This document shows, piece after piece, positions 29,090 to 36,006 of a stretch of 64,000 nt of DNA (within the stretch, counting starts at the first letter, position 1; the number at the start of each line of letters is the position of its first letter). Under the pieces are notes generated by a model. That model was not told the origin of the DNA. It saw only the letters and a list, made by a program, of their open reading frames with translations, and did not search any database. The stretch spans positions 1,211,136 through 1,275,135 of the forward strand of contig OX638355.1 in NCBI GenBank assembly GCA_951813285.1. The letters are read 5' to 3'. Position numbers and translations under genes: made by a program. This stretch comes from Terriglobia bacterium (GTDB lineage Bacteria > Acidobacteriota > Terriglobia > Versatilivoradales > Versatilivoraceae).

Positions 29090-29305
29090 TTCGTGTGCAA
29101 ATAACGAGAAAGCGCGACTACGGAGGGGCCGGGACGAAGAAGTCAGCGTGGCTGCTGCCTGCGGAGACGAAGGCGCCTTGACATGACTGTCGGGCCGCTT
29201 CTTTCGGTGTTCGGAAACGACGCTGGTGTCGAGCAGCCATCCATTCATAACTCAACCTCACGGACGGGGCTCCGAAACCCCTCTGCTTCGAATTTCATGC
29301 GGCTC
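29090..29305 (-). pseudogene. decayed TA pair: antitoxin tail and PIN toxin fragment
   Basis: On the minus strand a PIN N-terminus MNGWLLDTSVVSEHRKK starts at 29,248. After about 24 codons the similarity moves to another frame (AFVSAGSSHADFFVPAP) and then hits a stop. Immediately upstream, an antitoxin-like tail ending SPVREVEL and TGA abuts the toxin ATG. The toxin is therefore frameshifted and truncated to roughly 50 codons of about 135, and the antitoxin keeps only its C-terminal end. Confidence 0.65.
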
Positions 29306-29372
29306 AGAGGGGATTGGGACAGGAGTTCGTGTAAGCTGGCCGAGTTCTCCAGCGCCCGGAGGGCTTCATCAG

Positions 29373-29585
29373 TTGAGGAATGTCCCCGATGACCTTCACA
29401 GGGTTCTCAAGTCCAGGGCTGCGTTGGAAGGGAAGTCTCTATCCGACTATCTGATTGCGGAGATTCAGCGTCATGCCGAGTACCCGACCGTGGAAGAGTT
29501 ACGCCGCCGGCTCCGGGCTCGCACCCGGGTTTGCCTGCCTGTGCCGCCGGCACAAATGATCCGGGAAGAACGAGACAAGCGGTGA
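29373..29585 (+). CDS. FitA-like ribbon-helix-helix antitoxin
   Basis: A 70-residue protein beginning at TTG (LRNVPDDLHRVLKSRAALEGKSLSDYLIAEI), the ribbon-helix-helix pattern of FitA/VapB antitoxins. The tail (TVEELRRRLRARTRV) is the toxin-binding part. GGAGG lies 10 bp upstream of the TTG. Its stop overlaps a GTG that starts a truncated PIN toxin, so it is now an orphan antitoxin. Confidence 0.7.
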   Translation: MRNVPDDLHRVLKSRAALEGKSLSDYLIAEIQRHAEYPTVEELRRRLRARTRVCLPVPPAQMIREERDKR

Positions 29586-29641
29586 TTGTTGCAGCCGCTC
29601 CGGCAGTCCTCGCGCTGCTCTTGGGAATTATAGGCAGTTAA
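29582..29641 (+). pseudogene. truncated FitB-like PIN toxin
   Basis: Starts GTG overlapping the antitoxin TGA and reads IVAAAPAVLALLLGIIGS, then stops after about 19 codons. The family start is normally IVVDASAVL..LL, so the first catalytic Asp is already replaced by Ala and the rest of the gene is deleted. Confidence 0.65.
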
Positions 29642-29723
29642 CGCAATCGGTTGACGTAATGGGCCAGCCGGCGGCGAACCTCCACCTTGGGAAGACGGCA
29701 TCGCGTATGTTTCGAAATGGCGG

Positions 29724-29819
29724 TCAAGCCGGCGTGCAATTAAGGCGGAAACTGGCCTCCAGAAGGGACCCGCGTTCCAGATCAACCAGAACGGAGGTGT
29801 CCGAGACCAATACTTGCAA
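29724..29819 (-). pseudogene. truncated PIN toxin downstream of XRE-ImmA
   Basis: Starts TTG at 29,819 inside the end of the XRE-ImmA gene and reads LQVLVSDTSVLVDLERGSLL, a PIN N-terminus with its first Asp, then terminates after 31 codons. The intact arrangement XRE-ImmA followed by overlapping PIN exists at 34.8-36.6 kb, so this is the remains of an equivalent pair. Confidence 0.7.
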
Positions 29820-30909
29820 GGGATTCAGTCTCCATCCGCCTCGTGGGGGAAGTCGGCGGTTCCTCCATCCGCCGGTTCAATTCGCGCACCGACACACCAA
29901 GCAATTCGGCTGCCTTGGATTCGGAAATGGCCCCCTCGGCAAGGGCACGAAACGTCAGGCGCGCGAACCGCTTTGGCTCTTCGCCTTTTCTGGCGTACGG
30001 CTCCTGGTACGGCGGCTTGCGCCACCCGAAACGATCGAAGTCGTTGAATAGCCGCCGGAACAAGGGTTCGGTGAAAATGCCGAGTTCTTTGCAACGATAT
30101 GGGATTGCCTGAACGCTCACGCCGAAGAGTTGCTTCAACTCAAAAAGCTCGCTCCAGCCGATCGACTTGCGGTGTTTTCCGATTTCCGCCCATAGGGTGT
30201 CGGCGGGCATAAGAAAGGCGCCGGCGAATCGGTACGCGGCCTGCTCCTCGTCCAACTTGGGGGTTACGTCCATGACCAGGTGCCCAAGCTCATGGGCCAG
30301 CGTGAAGCGCTGACGCTCCCCCCAGTTATCGCGGTTAACCACAATGACGGGTACCGCGCCTTTACCGGCCCGACGCACCCGTGCCGACAGGCCGTCGATA
30401 TTCGTCAGATCGAGGGCAAGTACCTTGATCCCCTGCTCTTCCAGTAACTCTACTAGGTTCGGGATCGGGTCGTTGCCAAGACCCCAATGATCCCGAAGGC
30501 TTCGGGCGGCGCGGTCGGCCTCGGAAACATCACGCATGACCGGGTAGGGGGCCTCACGCGGACTGTGCCACTCGACAGTCGGAAGATGGAGCAACTCCTC
30601 CACCATGAGATAACGCTCCAGAAAGTACAAGACCTTGGCCTCGACTTGGGCTTCCTCGCGTTTGCTCACGATCTTTTTCTTCCTGAATTCCACACCTTCA
30701 AGAACCATTTCCTGGTCCCCAACCAGATAATCCACCGAGACGTCGAGCGCATCAGCAAGCGCGATCAGCACGCTTGAGCTCGGCATGGACTCGTTGCGCT
30801 CATATTTTCCAATTGCCTGTGCCGTAACTCGGTTTCCAATTTGTTTCTCCAAACCTCTCAGAGATAAGCCAGATGCGGAACGAGAGATCTTAAGTCTTTG
30901 TCCAATCAT
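29782..30909 (-). CDS. XRE-family HTH and ImmA/IrrE metallopeptidase
   Basis: A 375-residue protein: XRE helix-turn-helix (residues 1-64, LRGLEKQIGNRVTAQAIGKYERN) and a COG2856/M78 peptidase domain with zinc motif HELGH at 206-210. The C-terminal 100 residues contain a second HTH-like segment (ISESKAAELLGVSVRELNRRM). ImmA-type proteases cleave repressors; fused HTH-ImmA proteins next to PIN genes have been predicted to be toxin-antitoxin-like. Here the downstream PIN gene is truncated and the promoter is broken by an IS ending 35 bp upstream, so expression is doubtful. GAGGAGC precedes the start. Confidence 0.88.
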   Translation of the reverse strand: MIGQRLKISRSASGLSLRGLEKQIGNRVTAQAIGKYERNESMPSSSVLIALADALDVSVDYLVGDQEMVLEGVEFRKKKIVSKREEAQVEAKVLYFLERYLMVEELLHLPTVEWHSPREAPYPVMRDVSEADRAARSLRDHWGLGNDPIPNLVELLEEQGIKVLALDLTNIDGLSARVRRAGKGAVPVIVVNRDNWGERQRFTLAHELGHLVMDVTPKLDEEQAAYRFAGAFLMPADTLWAEIGKHRKSIGWSELFELKQLFGVSVQAIPYRCKELGIFTEPLFRRLFNDFDRFGWRKPPYQEPYARKGEEPKRFARLTFRALAEGAISESKAAELLGVSVRELNRRMEEPPTSPTRRMETESLASIGLGHLRSG

Positions 30910-30943
30910 AGCGTGCTCCTCTAAAATGATAGTTTACAAATGT

Positions 30944-30962
30944 GAGCCTTTTGCAAAATTCG
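30944..30962 (+). repeat. IS left terminal inverted repeat
   Basis: GAGCCTTTTGCAAAATTCG, directly preceded by the ATGT target duplication. It is identical to a sequence inside the composite repeats (58,298-58,316, and complement at 15,973-15,991). Confidence 0.9.
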
Positions 30963-31156
30963 GAATCGGGCATGACATTGGGCTGGCAACAGTGATGTTC
31001 CGGCGGTGACAACCCGGCTGCAAAGACCCTTTTGAAGGAAAAAGCCCGAATCTGATGGCCGGATGGCCAGCGGTCGCCGGACGCAGGCACAGCTTACCCT
31101 CTCCCGGCCTTGAGGCGGGCGAACCTGCTGTGCGGTTGGGGGTGGCAACCCGGTCT

Positions 31157-32332
31157 TCAGAGCGTCAGGCGCATCAACTGATCCACCGTCAGGGCCAGAA
31201 TGCCGAACATCAGGTGGCACCTCACCTTGTCGGGGCCGCGAACCCTCACCTGCCTCCCGCCAAACTCCTCCTTGAGCCGTCCGTTGACCCGCTCCACCGT
31301 CGAGCGTTCCCGGTAGCGCCGCGCCTCGGGAGTTACCTGGCCGATACAGCGCCGGGCCAGCGCCTCCCGCTTCCGCTCGGCTTTCAAGGCAGCTCTTCGG
31401 CGGGGGTTGACGTCAATAATCGGCACATGCCCCAGCTTCTCACTGAAGGCCCGGATCTCCGGCGCATCGTAGGCGCTGTCCATCAAGTCGTAGAGACTCT
31501 CGACCCGCCTTGCCGTCAGCGTCGCCAGCGGGATGGCTGCCTGAGAGTCATGCACCGAGGCCGAGGTCAGCAGACAACTGACCGGAATCCCGCCGTCAAT
31601 GGCGTCGAGGTGCAGCTTGTAGCCGGTCCAGCTCTCCTGATGCCCCTTGGCGTTGCGCTTGACGCCGATGTCGCAGGCCTTGGGCAACTCCTTCAACATT
31701 TCCTCCAGCGTCATCGACCCCTGCCGCTCCAGCCGGCTCAACCGCTTGGGCCGTCGTTCGCCCTTCGGCGGCCGGCCCCGCCGGCGCTTCCGCTTGGCCT
31801 CCGGGGCAGCCTTGGCCGCTGGCTTTTCCCGTCCCGCAATCGCCGTCGAGTCCCTCGACACATGCCCCGCCAAGTGGCCCTTCAGCGTCTCCTCCAGCAA
31901 TGCCTCGTGCAAACGCCCCGGCAGGTCGCTCTCAGCGAATTCCGCAAAGGCCCGCGAGAAGGTCGACTCGCTCGGCACCTCCCACGCCCTCTCCCAGCCG
32001 CACAGCCGCCGCAGCCTCCCCTCACTCCTCAGCCGCTCCACCAAACCCCGCGTGGTCTCCACCTCCAGCATCGACTTCGCCAGATAGGCCCGCGCCAGCA
32101 CTGCCCGATCCTCCAGCGGCCGGCCACGCCAGCCCCGACTGTAAGGCAGCAACTCCTCCACCCGCACCAACTCCAATACCTGCACCAGCCGCTGGTAACG
32201 CTCTCCCAGAGGCCCCAAAACCTCCTCCAGCAGGGGAAACAGCTCTCGTTGAAACCGGAACCAGTGTCGTGATAGGGTTTCCCTAAGGGGCAACTTCCAC
32301 CTCCGTTCATCATGTGGTTCAGACACCTTCAT
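31157..32332 (-). CDS. IS transposase (DDE_Tnp_1, IS5-like)
   Basis: A 391-residue DDE transposase. The N-terminal DUF772-like region (GRPLEDRAVLARAYLAKSMLEVETTRGLVERL) is followed by the catalytic core. The first Asp is in VSRDSTAI, a basic insert follows (KRKRRRGRPPKG), the second Asp is in LMDSAYDAPEI, and the Glu is in RSTVERVNGRLKEEFGG. The C-terminal MFGILALTVDQLMRL matches IS5/IS1182-like enzymes. The frame is intact, so the element may still be active. Confidence 0.9.
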   Translation of the reverse strand: MKVSEPHDERRWKLPLRETLSRHWFRFQRELFPLLEEVLGPLGERYQRLVQVLELVRVEELLPYSRGWRGRPLEDRAVLARAYLAKSMLEVETTRGLVERLRSEGRLRRLCGWERAWEVPSESTFSRAFAEFAESDLPGRLHEALLEETLKGHLAGHVSRDSTAIAGREKPAAKAAPEAKRKRRRGRPPKGERRPKRLSRLERQGSMTLEEMLKELPKACDIGVKRNAKGHQESWTGYKLHLDAIDGGIPVSCLLTSASVHDSQAAIPLATLTARRVESLYDLMDSAYDAPEIRAFSEKLGHVPIIDVNPRRRAALKAERKREALARRCIGQVTPEARRYRERSTVERVNGRLKEEFGGRQVRVRGPDKVRCHLMFGILALTVDQLMRLTL

Positions 32333-32411
32333 GATACAACAGACAGTGGTCTTGCCCCTCCTTCCACCTGCCCTCCTTGATCTTTCCCCCCGTGAAAATT
32401 CCCGCTATCTG

Positions 32412-32430
32412 CGAATTTTGCAAAAGGCTC
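32412..32430 (-). repeat. IS right terminal inverted repeat
   Basis: Reverse complement of the left end, followed by ATGT. A diverged copy with one mismatch lies at 32,767-32,785, just upstream of the QueC-like operon promoter. Confidence 0.9.
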
Positions 32431-32452
32431 ATGTATATAATAATTTCACCTC

Positions 32453-32459
32453 TGTAAAC
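32453..32459 (-). promoter_or_regulatory. distal half of IS-split operator/promoter of the XRE-ImmA gene
   Basis: TGTAAAC here pairs with GTTTACA at 30,932-30,938. Removing the IS and one ATGT restores GTTTACA-N23-TGTAAAC immediately upstream of the XRE-ImmA start, with a TTTACA -35-like box and an AT-rich -10 region in between. The insertion separates these parts. Confidence 0.55.
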
Positions 32460-32487
32460 TTTAAGTTTCGGGTGAGGGGCAATCAAG

Positions 32488-32595
32488 TGATGTGCAGTGC
32501 CTGGAATGGGCCATCCGGCAACAGCACCCGTGGCAACACTTGACAGCAAACTCGGCGCAGCCGCGCTGGCCGACGGGGTCACGCTGACGGCATGA
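32488..32595 (+). pseudogene. VapC C-terminal fragment
   Basis: Aligns with 28,960-29,067 (the end of the intact PIN toxin): ATCCGGCAACAGC is shared, then one base is missing, then the fragment reads VATLDSKLGAAALADGVTLTA and stop, against LATLDRKLGAAAQAEGIALTA in the intact gene. Only the last third of a toxin gene remains. Confidence 0.75.
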
Positions 32596-32638
32596 GAGGT
32601 AGCGGTGCGGTTTCCCTATTTAGTGAGTGTAGGAAGCA

Positions 32639-32754
32639 GGGGACGTTGTTGAATTACTGGAATAACTTGTAAAGAGCGCGTAGGTGCCGTTATTGAACAA
32701 AGGCAATTCAGGAGCGGCCGATCATAGTAATTCCAGCAATTCAACAACGTCCCC
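32639..32754. repeat. palindromic MITE/REPIN-like element, copy 2
   Basis: Same outer arms as 4028-4143 (begins GGGGACGTTGTTGAATTACT and ends AGCAATTCAACAACGTCCCC), with a few changes, a different centre, and the same flank AGCGCTGTACG. It lies in the debris between the IS and the QueC-like operon. Confidence 0.85.
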
Positions 32755-32766
32755 AGCGCTGTACGA

Positions 32767-32785
32767 CGATTTTTGCAAAAGGCTC
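32767..32785 (-). repeat. solo IS terminal repeat (18/19 match)
   Basis: CGATTTTTGCAAAAGGCTC differs at one position from the IS right end. No transposase is attached. It ends 28 bp before the -35 box of the QueC-like operon. Confidence 0.75.
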
Positions 32786-32813
32786 CAAGATGAAAGGGAG
32801 AGTAGAATTGGAC

Positions 32814-32842
32814 TTGACATTGTCACATTATTTTGTTATATA
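32814..32842 (+). promoter_or_regulatory. promoter of the QueC-like/ImmA/PIN operon
   Basis: TTGACA at 32,814-32,819, a 17-bp spacer, then TATATA at 32,837-32,842, close to a sigma-70 consensus. A TGACATTGTCA near-palindrome (32,816-32,826) and a second TGACATTG at 32,845 could be an operator, perhaps for the XRE-ImmA protein of the same operon. GGAGGG follows before the ATG at 32,863. Confidence 0.65.
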
Positions 32843-32862
32843 ACTGACATTGGAGGGTTCAT

Positions 32863-33432
32863 ATGAGCGACGGGCCACACAGAAGCCTACCGATGTCGTG
32901 GGGCTGGAGGCGGTTCGCGGAGCGCATCTATATCGAAGCGTTCAGTCATGACGAAGAACGCAATGCTCTGGTAACGGCGCTGGAACAGGATTGGCGCAAA
33001 GGGAATATGGAAGGACTGGTCCAGAGAGTTGGTGAGACTCTGCGCGACCGCCAAACCCATTTCTTCTGCGATCAAGGCGCTGAAAAACTCAAGTTACTTC
33101 GAAGAGAAGCAGCTTTGTCCCCACTTCAGTATGCATTTCTCGACTTTTTGGACAACGCTGTGGCCGCAGGGCATTCAGGAGATGGTGCAATAATCGAGGC
33201 GGCTTATCAGACCCTTTCCGATCTCGCGGCGCGCCGCACACGCCAAGTCGAGGAACACTGTCTACGAAAACTGGGGCAAAGACGCGGTACCTATTTCAGA
33301 CTACGCATCGAAGGCGCAATTAATGAATTGGAAACTGCGGCGCCCGCCCACCGTCTTCTCGGCATCGATCAGAATGAGCCCCCACTAACGCTTGCAAAGA
33401 AGACGGGTCTGGACGACGGAGTGCGCCTCTAA
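32863..33432 (+). CDS. unknown protein, first gene of the QueC-like/ImmA/PIN operon
   Basis: A 189-residue protein I do not recognise. It is highly charged and predicted mostly helical, with an N-terminal segment around MSWGWRRFAERIYIEAFSHDEERN and long amphipathic stretches (LQYAFLDFLDNAVAAGHSGDGAIIEAAYQTLSDLAARRTRQVEEH). Cysteines occur singly (FFCDQG, EEHCLRK), so a metal site is not obvious. There is no signal peptide or membrane segment. The ATG has GGAGGG at good spacing behind a strong promoter. Its TAA shares a base with the next ATG (TAATG), so it is translationally coupled to the QueC-like gene and may be its partner or substrate. It does not start Met-Gly. Confidence 0.8.
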   Translation: MSDGPHRSLPMSWGWRRFAERIYIEAFSHDEERNALVTALEQDWRKGNMEGLVQRVGETLRDRQTHFFCDQGAEKLKLLRREAALSPLQYAFLDFLDNAVAAGHSGDGAIIEAAYQTLSDLAARRTRQVEEHCLRKLGQRRGTYFRLRIEGAINELETAAPAHRLLGIDQNEPPLTLAKKTGLDDGVRL

Positions 33433-34856
33433 TGGAGAATGCAACAGCATTGAACACCCCTTTGCCGACACATCGGGTCCATGTCGTGGAACAGGGAGCG
33501 TCTGCCCGTCCCCATTGGGTCAGGTGCGAGATCGGCGAGAACCTCAAGTTCGACATGGGTGGTCTCCAAAGCTATTGCCTCGCCAATTGGGATGCACGGG
33601 TTTACGACGCGTTTGTTGTTGCTGCGGCGGTGCAGTTTTGCGATCACACGAAGCGTCGACCTTCGGCTGAGTGGGGACGCAATTTTGTCTTGCGAATTCC
33701 GGTTCATGATCCGGGGCACTGGAAGTCGGCGGATGTCTCGATTCCCCTCCATGACGCCTTGAGGTTGCTCACCTGCGATCAGTGGCAGATTACCTTCGAG
33801 ACAAGGAAGACCGCTGCATCGGTTCCCCGCTCCGGTAACTTCAATGTGCCTGACGACACCTCGGTAATCATTCCCTTCAGCGACGGTCTTGATTCACATG
33901 CAGTGGCTGGTCTCATGAAGTTGGAACATGCCTACAACGTGATCCGAGTACGGCTTGGGCAGAAATTGTGGCACGGAAACCAAAACGGCAGTCGATTGCC
34001 GCAATTCACCTCCGTTCCGTACCGTATAGGATATGGCAAGAATCGCGCCGTTGAAATGAGCGGGAGGTCACGTGGTTTCAAGTTCGCGGTTCTCAGCGGC
34101 GTCGCAGCCTATTTGTCGGGAGCCAAAGATGTCTTTATGCCCGAAAGTGGCCAGGGTGCCCTGGGACCGAGTCTTGTTCCGGTTGGTCAAGAGTACGAGG
34201 ACTACCGAAATCACCCCTTATTTACGGATCTAATTGCGACTTTCCTATCTGCTCTTCTCGGTCATACGGTTCGTTTTGCCTATCCCCGTCTCTGGCACAC
34301 CAAGGCGGAGACCCTTGCCGAATTCGTGGCCAAATGTCCGGAGGACGGACGGAGTTGGGATCAAACCCGGTCCTGCTGGCAGGGTCAAAGGCATGTGTCG
34401 GTGTCTGGAAAGATGCGCCAGTGCGGCATCTGTGCCGCCTGTATGCTCAGGCGCATGAGCGTCCACGCTGCAGGTCTCTCGGAATGTAAACAATTATATG
34501 TCTGGGAGGATCTGACCACGATGCGATATGAAGACGGTGCCGCTCCTACATTTGAAAAAAGAAAGCCGAAAGGCGCCATGTATGAGTACGCGATTGCAGG
34601 AACGCTTCATCTCGATCATTTGGCAGGTATCCTGCATTCCCGTGCAAACCAGGCCACGCTCTTTCGACAGGTCTTTCTGTTGAGCAGATCCCTTGGACGT
34701 CCTAAAGGGGAAATTCGAGCAAAACTGGAACGGTTGATAAGGAAACACACGGATGAGTGGCAGGGTTTTGTCGAGTCCTTGGGGTCGGCGTCATTTATAA
34801 CTCAGTGGGTTGAAAGGAGAGATAAACATGTCTCGCCCGGAGGTGAATGTCGTTGA
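33432..34856 (+). CDS. QueC-like PP-loop ATPase (QatC/Cap9-related)
   Basis: A 474-residue protein with a QueC-type core. The PP-loop is SDGLDS (residues 150-155, normally SGGxDS). A middle block reads RSRGFKFAVLSG...MPESGQGALGPSLVP...NHPLFTDLIATFLSALLG, closely resembling the RSR...PENG...HP block I know from defence-linked QueC-like proteins. A zinc-binding cluster is formed by Cys315, Cys331, Cys334 and Cys337 (CGICAAC). A 140-residue N-terminal extension and a C-terminal helical tail are absent from housekeeping QueC (about 230 aa). QueC makes preQ0 from CDG; defence relatives (QatC, type IV CBASS Cap9) act in phage immunity. No other queuosine gene is nearby, so a defence role is inferred. 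Confidence 0.82.
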   Translation: MENATALNTPLPTHRVHVVEQGASARPHWVRCEIGENLKFDMGGLQSYCLANWDARVYDAFVVAAAVQFCDHTKRRPSAEWGRNFVLRIPVHDPGHWKSADVSIPLHDALRLLTCDQWQITFETRKTAASVPRSGNFNVPDDTSVIIPFSDGLDSHAVAGLMKLEHAYNVIRVRLGQKLWHGNQNGSRLPQFTSVPYRIGYGKNRAVEMSGRSRGFKFAVLSGVAAYLSGAKDVFMPESGQGALGPSLVPVGQEYEDYRNHPLFTDLIATFLSALLGHTVRFAYPRLWHTKAETLAEFVAKCPEDGRSWDQTRSCWQGQRHVSVSGKMRQCGICAACMLRRMSVHAAGLSECKQLYVWEDLTTMRYEDGAAPTFEKRKPKGAMYEYAIAGTLHLDHLAGILHSRANQATLFRQVFLLSRSLGRPKGEIRAKLERLIRKHTDEWQGFVESLGSASFITQWVERRDKHVSPGGECR

Positions 34857-36006
34857 TGTCGGCCGGCGTTTGCGAATCGCGCGTGAGGCAGCCGGCATGA
34901 CCCAGGCACAGGTGGCCGCCAACATCAATGCGGCCCGCACGACGCTGGTTGCCATAGAGAAAGGTCAGCGCACGGTTCGGTTTGCTGAACTTCGGCCCTT
35001 GGCCCGGCTGTACGGCACGTCGGTCAATGCGCTGCTGCGGCGAGAATCCGTATACACCGATCTCGTGCCTCGATTTCGCAAGCTCCCTGGCAGCGACGAC
35101 GAGGCGTCCGCTGAGGCGTGCCGGCTGCTGGCAGACCTCGTTCGAGCCGAAGTGGAACTTGAAAACCTTCTCGGGACCACCCATCCACGAAACTATCCTC
35201 CGGAACGAGTGTTGCTGCCCGGGGACGTGCGCACCCAGGCCGAAAATGACGCGACGGAACTTCGGCAGAAACTCGGGCTGGGATTGGCGCCGGTCCGAGA
35301 CCTGATGAGTCTGCTGGAACTCGACCTTGGGATTCGCCTTTACGTTCGGCGGCTTGCTCCTCAGGTGTCTGGACTGTTCGCTTTTGATGAGCAGGTTGGC
35401 GCATGCATGCTGCTGAATTCCAGCCATCCGCGCGGACGGAGGATGCAGACCGCGGCGCATGAGCTCGGTCACCTTGTTTCAAACCGCCGATTCCCGGACG
35501 TTCAGTACCGCGACGGAGGTGAGTGCTCACGTGAGGAGCGATACGCGGACGCTTTCGGCCGCGCCTTTCTGACGCCGGCGCGGACGGTGATGCAGAGATT
35601 CAGAGAGGTGACGCAGGGAGCTTCCCAACTGACTCGGCGGCACGTCATTGTGCTCGCTTACACCTTCGGCGTATCGCGTGAAGCACTGGTTCGGCGGCTT
35701 GAAGAACTCAACCTAACGAAACAGGGCACCTGGGATTGGTTTCAGGCGAACGGTAGCATCACGGACGAACAGGCTCGACAGGTCCTTGGCGATCTCGAGG
35801 GCACGGATAGGGACGCAATAGATGCAACGCGGCCCACGACGCTGCGCTTGAGTCTGCTCGCTGCTGAAGCATGGCGGCAAGAACTGCTCAGCGAGGGACA
35901 GCTTGCCCGCCTTCTCCATCTTGACCGTGTTCAGTTGCGCGAAATTCTGGATGGAGTGGAGACGGAAGGAGTTGAGGCGGATGGTGCGCCAAAGCTGCCT
36001 GCGTGA
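34828..36006 (+). CDS. XRE-family HTH and ImmA/IrrE metallopeptidase
   Basis: A 392-residue protein: HTH domain (about residues 10-70, MTQAQVAANINAARTTLVAIEKGQRTV), a linker, then the M78/COG2856 peptidase with HELGH at 211-215 and a downstream glutamate in ERYADAFGRAFLTPA, which are the zinc ligands. The C-terminal 130 residues are helical and contain an HTH-like DEQARQVLGDLEG. The ATG at 34,828 has AAAGGAG and overlaps the end of the QueC-like gene by 29 bp; the next PIN gene overlaps its 3' end by 26 bp. It likely represses the operon and is relieved by proteolysis or a signal, as in ImmR/ImmA pairs. That is inference. Confidence 0.88.
   Translation: MSRPEVNVVDVGRRLRIAREAAGMTQAQVAANINAARTTLVAIEKGQRTVRFAELRPLARLYGTSVNALLRRESVYTDLVPRFRKLPGSDDEASAEACRLLADLVRAEVELENLLGTTHPRNYPPERVLLPGDVRTQAENDATELRQKLGLGLAPVRDLMSLLELDLGIRLYVRRLAPQVSGLFAFDEQVGACMLLNSSHPRGRRMQTAAHELGHLVSNRRFPDVQYRDGGECSREERYADAFGRAFLTPARTVMQRFREVTQGASQLTRRHVIVLAYTFGVSREALVRRLEELNLTKQGTWDWFQANGSITDEQARQVLGDLEGTDRDAIDATRPTTLRLSLLAAEAWRQELLSEGQLARLLHLDRVQLREILDGVETEGVEADGAPKLPA

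Larger units (their letters stand above)
30944..32430 (-). mobile_element. DDE insertion sequence with 19-bp TIRs and 4-bp target duplication
   Basis: A 1,487-bp element bounded by perfect 19-bp terminal inverted repeats (GAGCCTTTTGCAAAATTCG at 30,944-30,962 and its complement at 32,412-32,430). Both sides are flanked by ATGT (30,940-30,943 and 32,431-32,434), a probable 4-bp target duplication. It contains one full-length DDE transposase gene on the minus strand. It lies between the two halves of an inverted repeat upstream of the XRE-ImmA gene. Confidence 0.9.

Noticed and set aside
31055-32272. A 405-aa open frame on the plus strand of the IS
   Set aside because: It is the antisense shadow of the transposase gene, Pro/Leu/Gln-rich and without a family.
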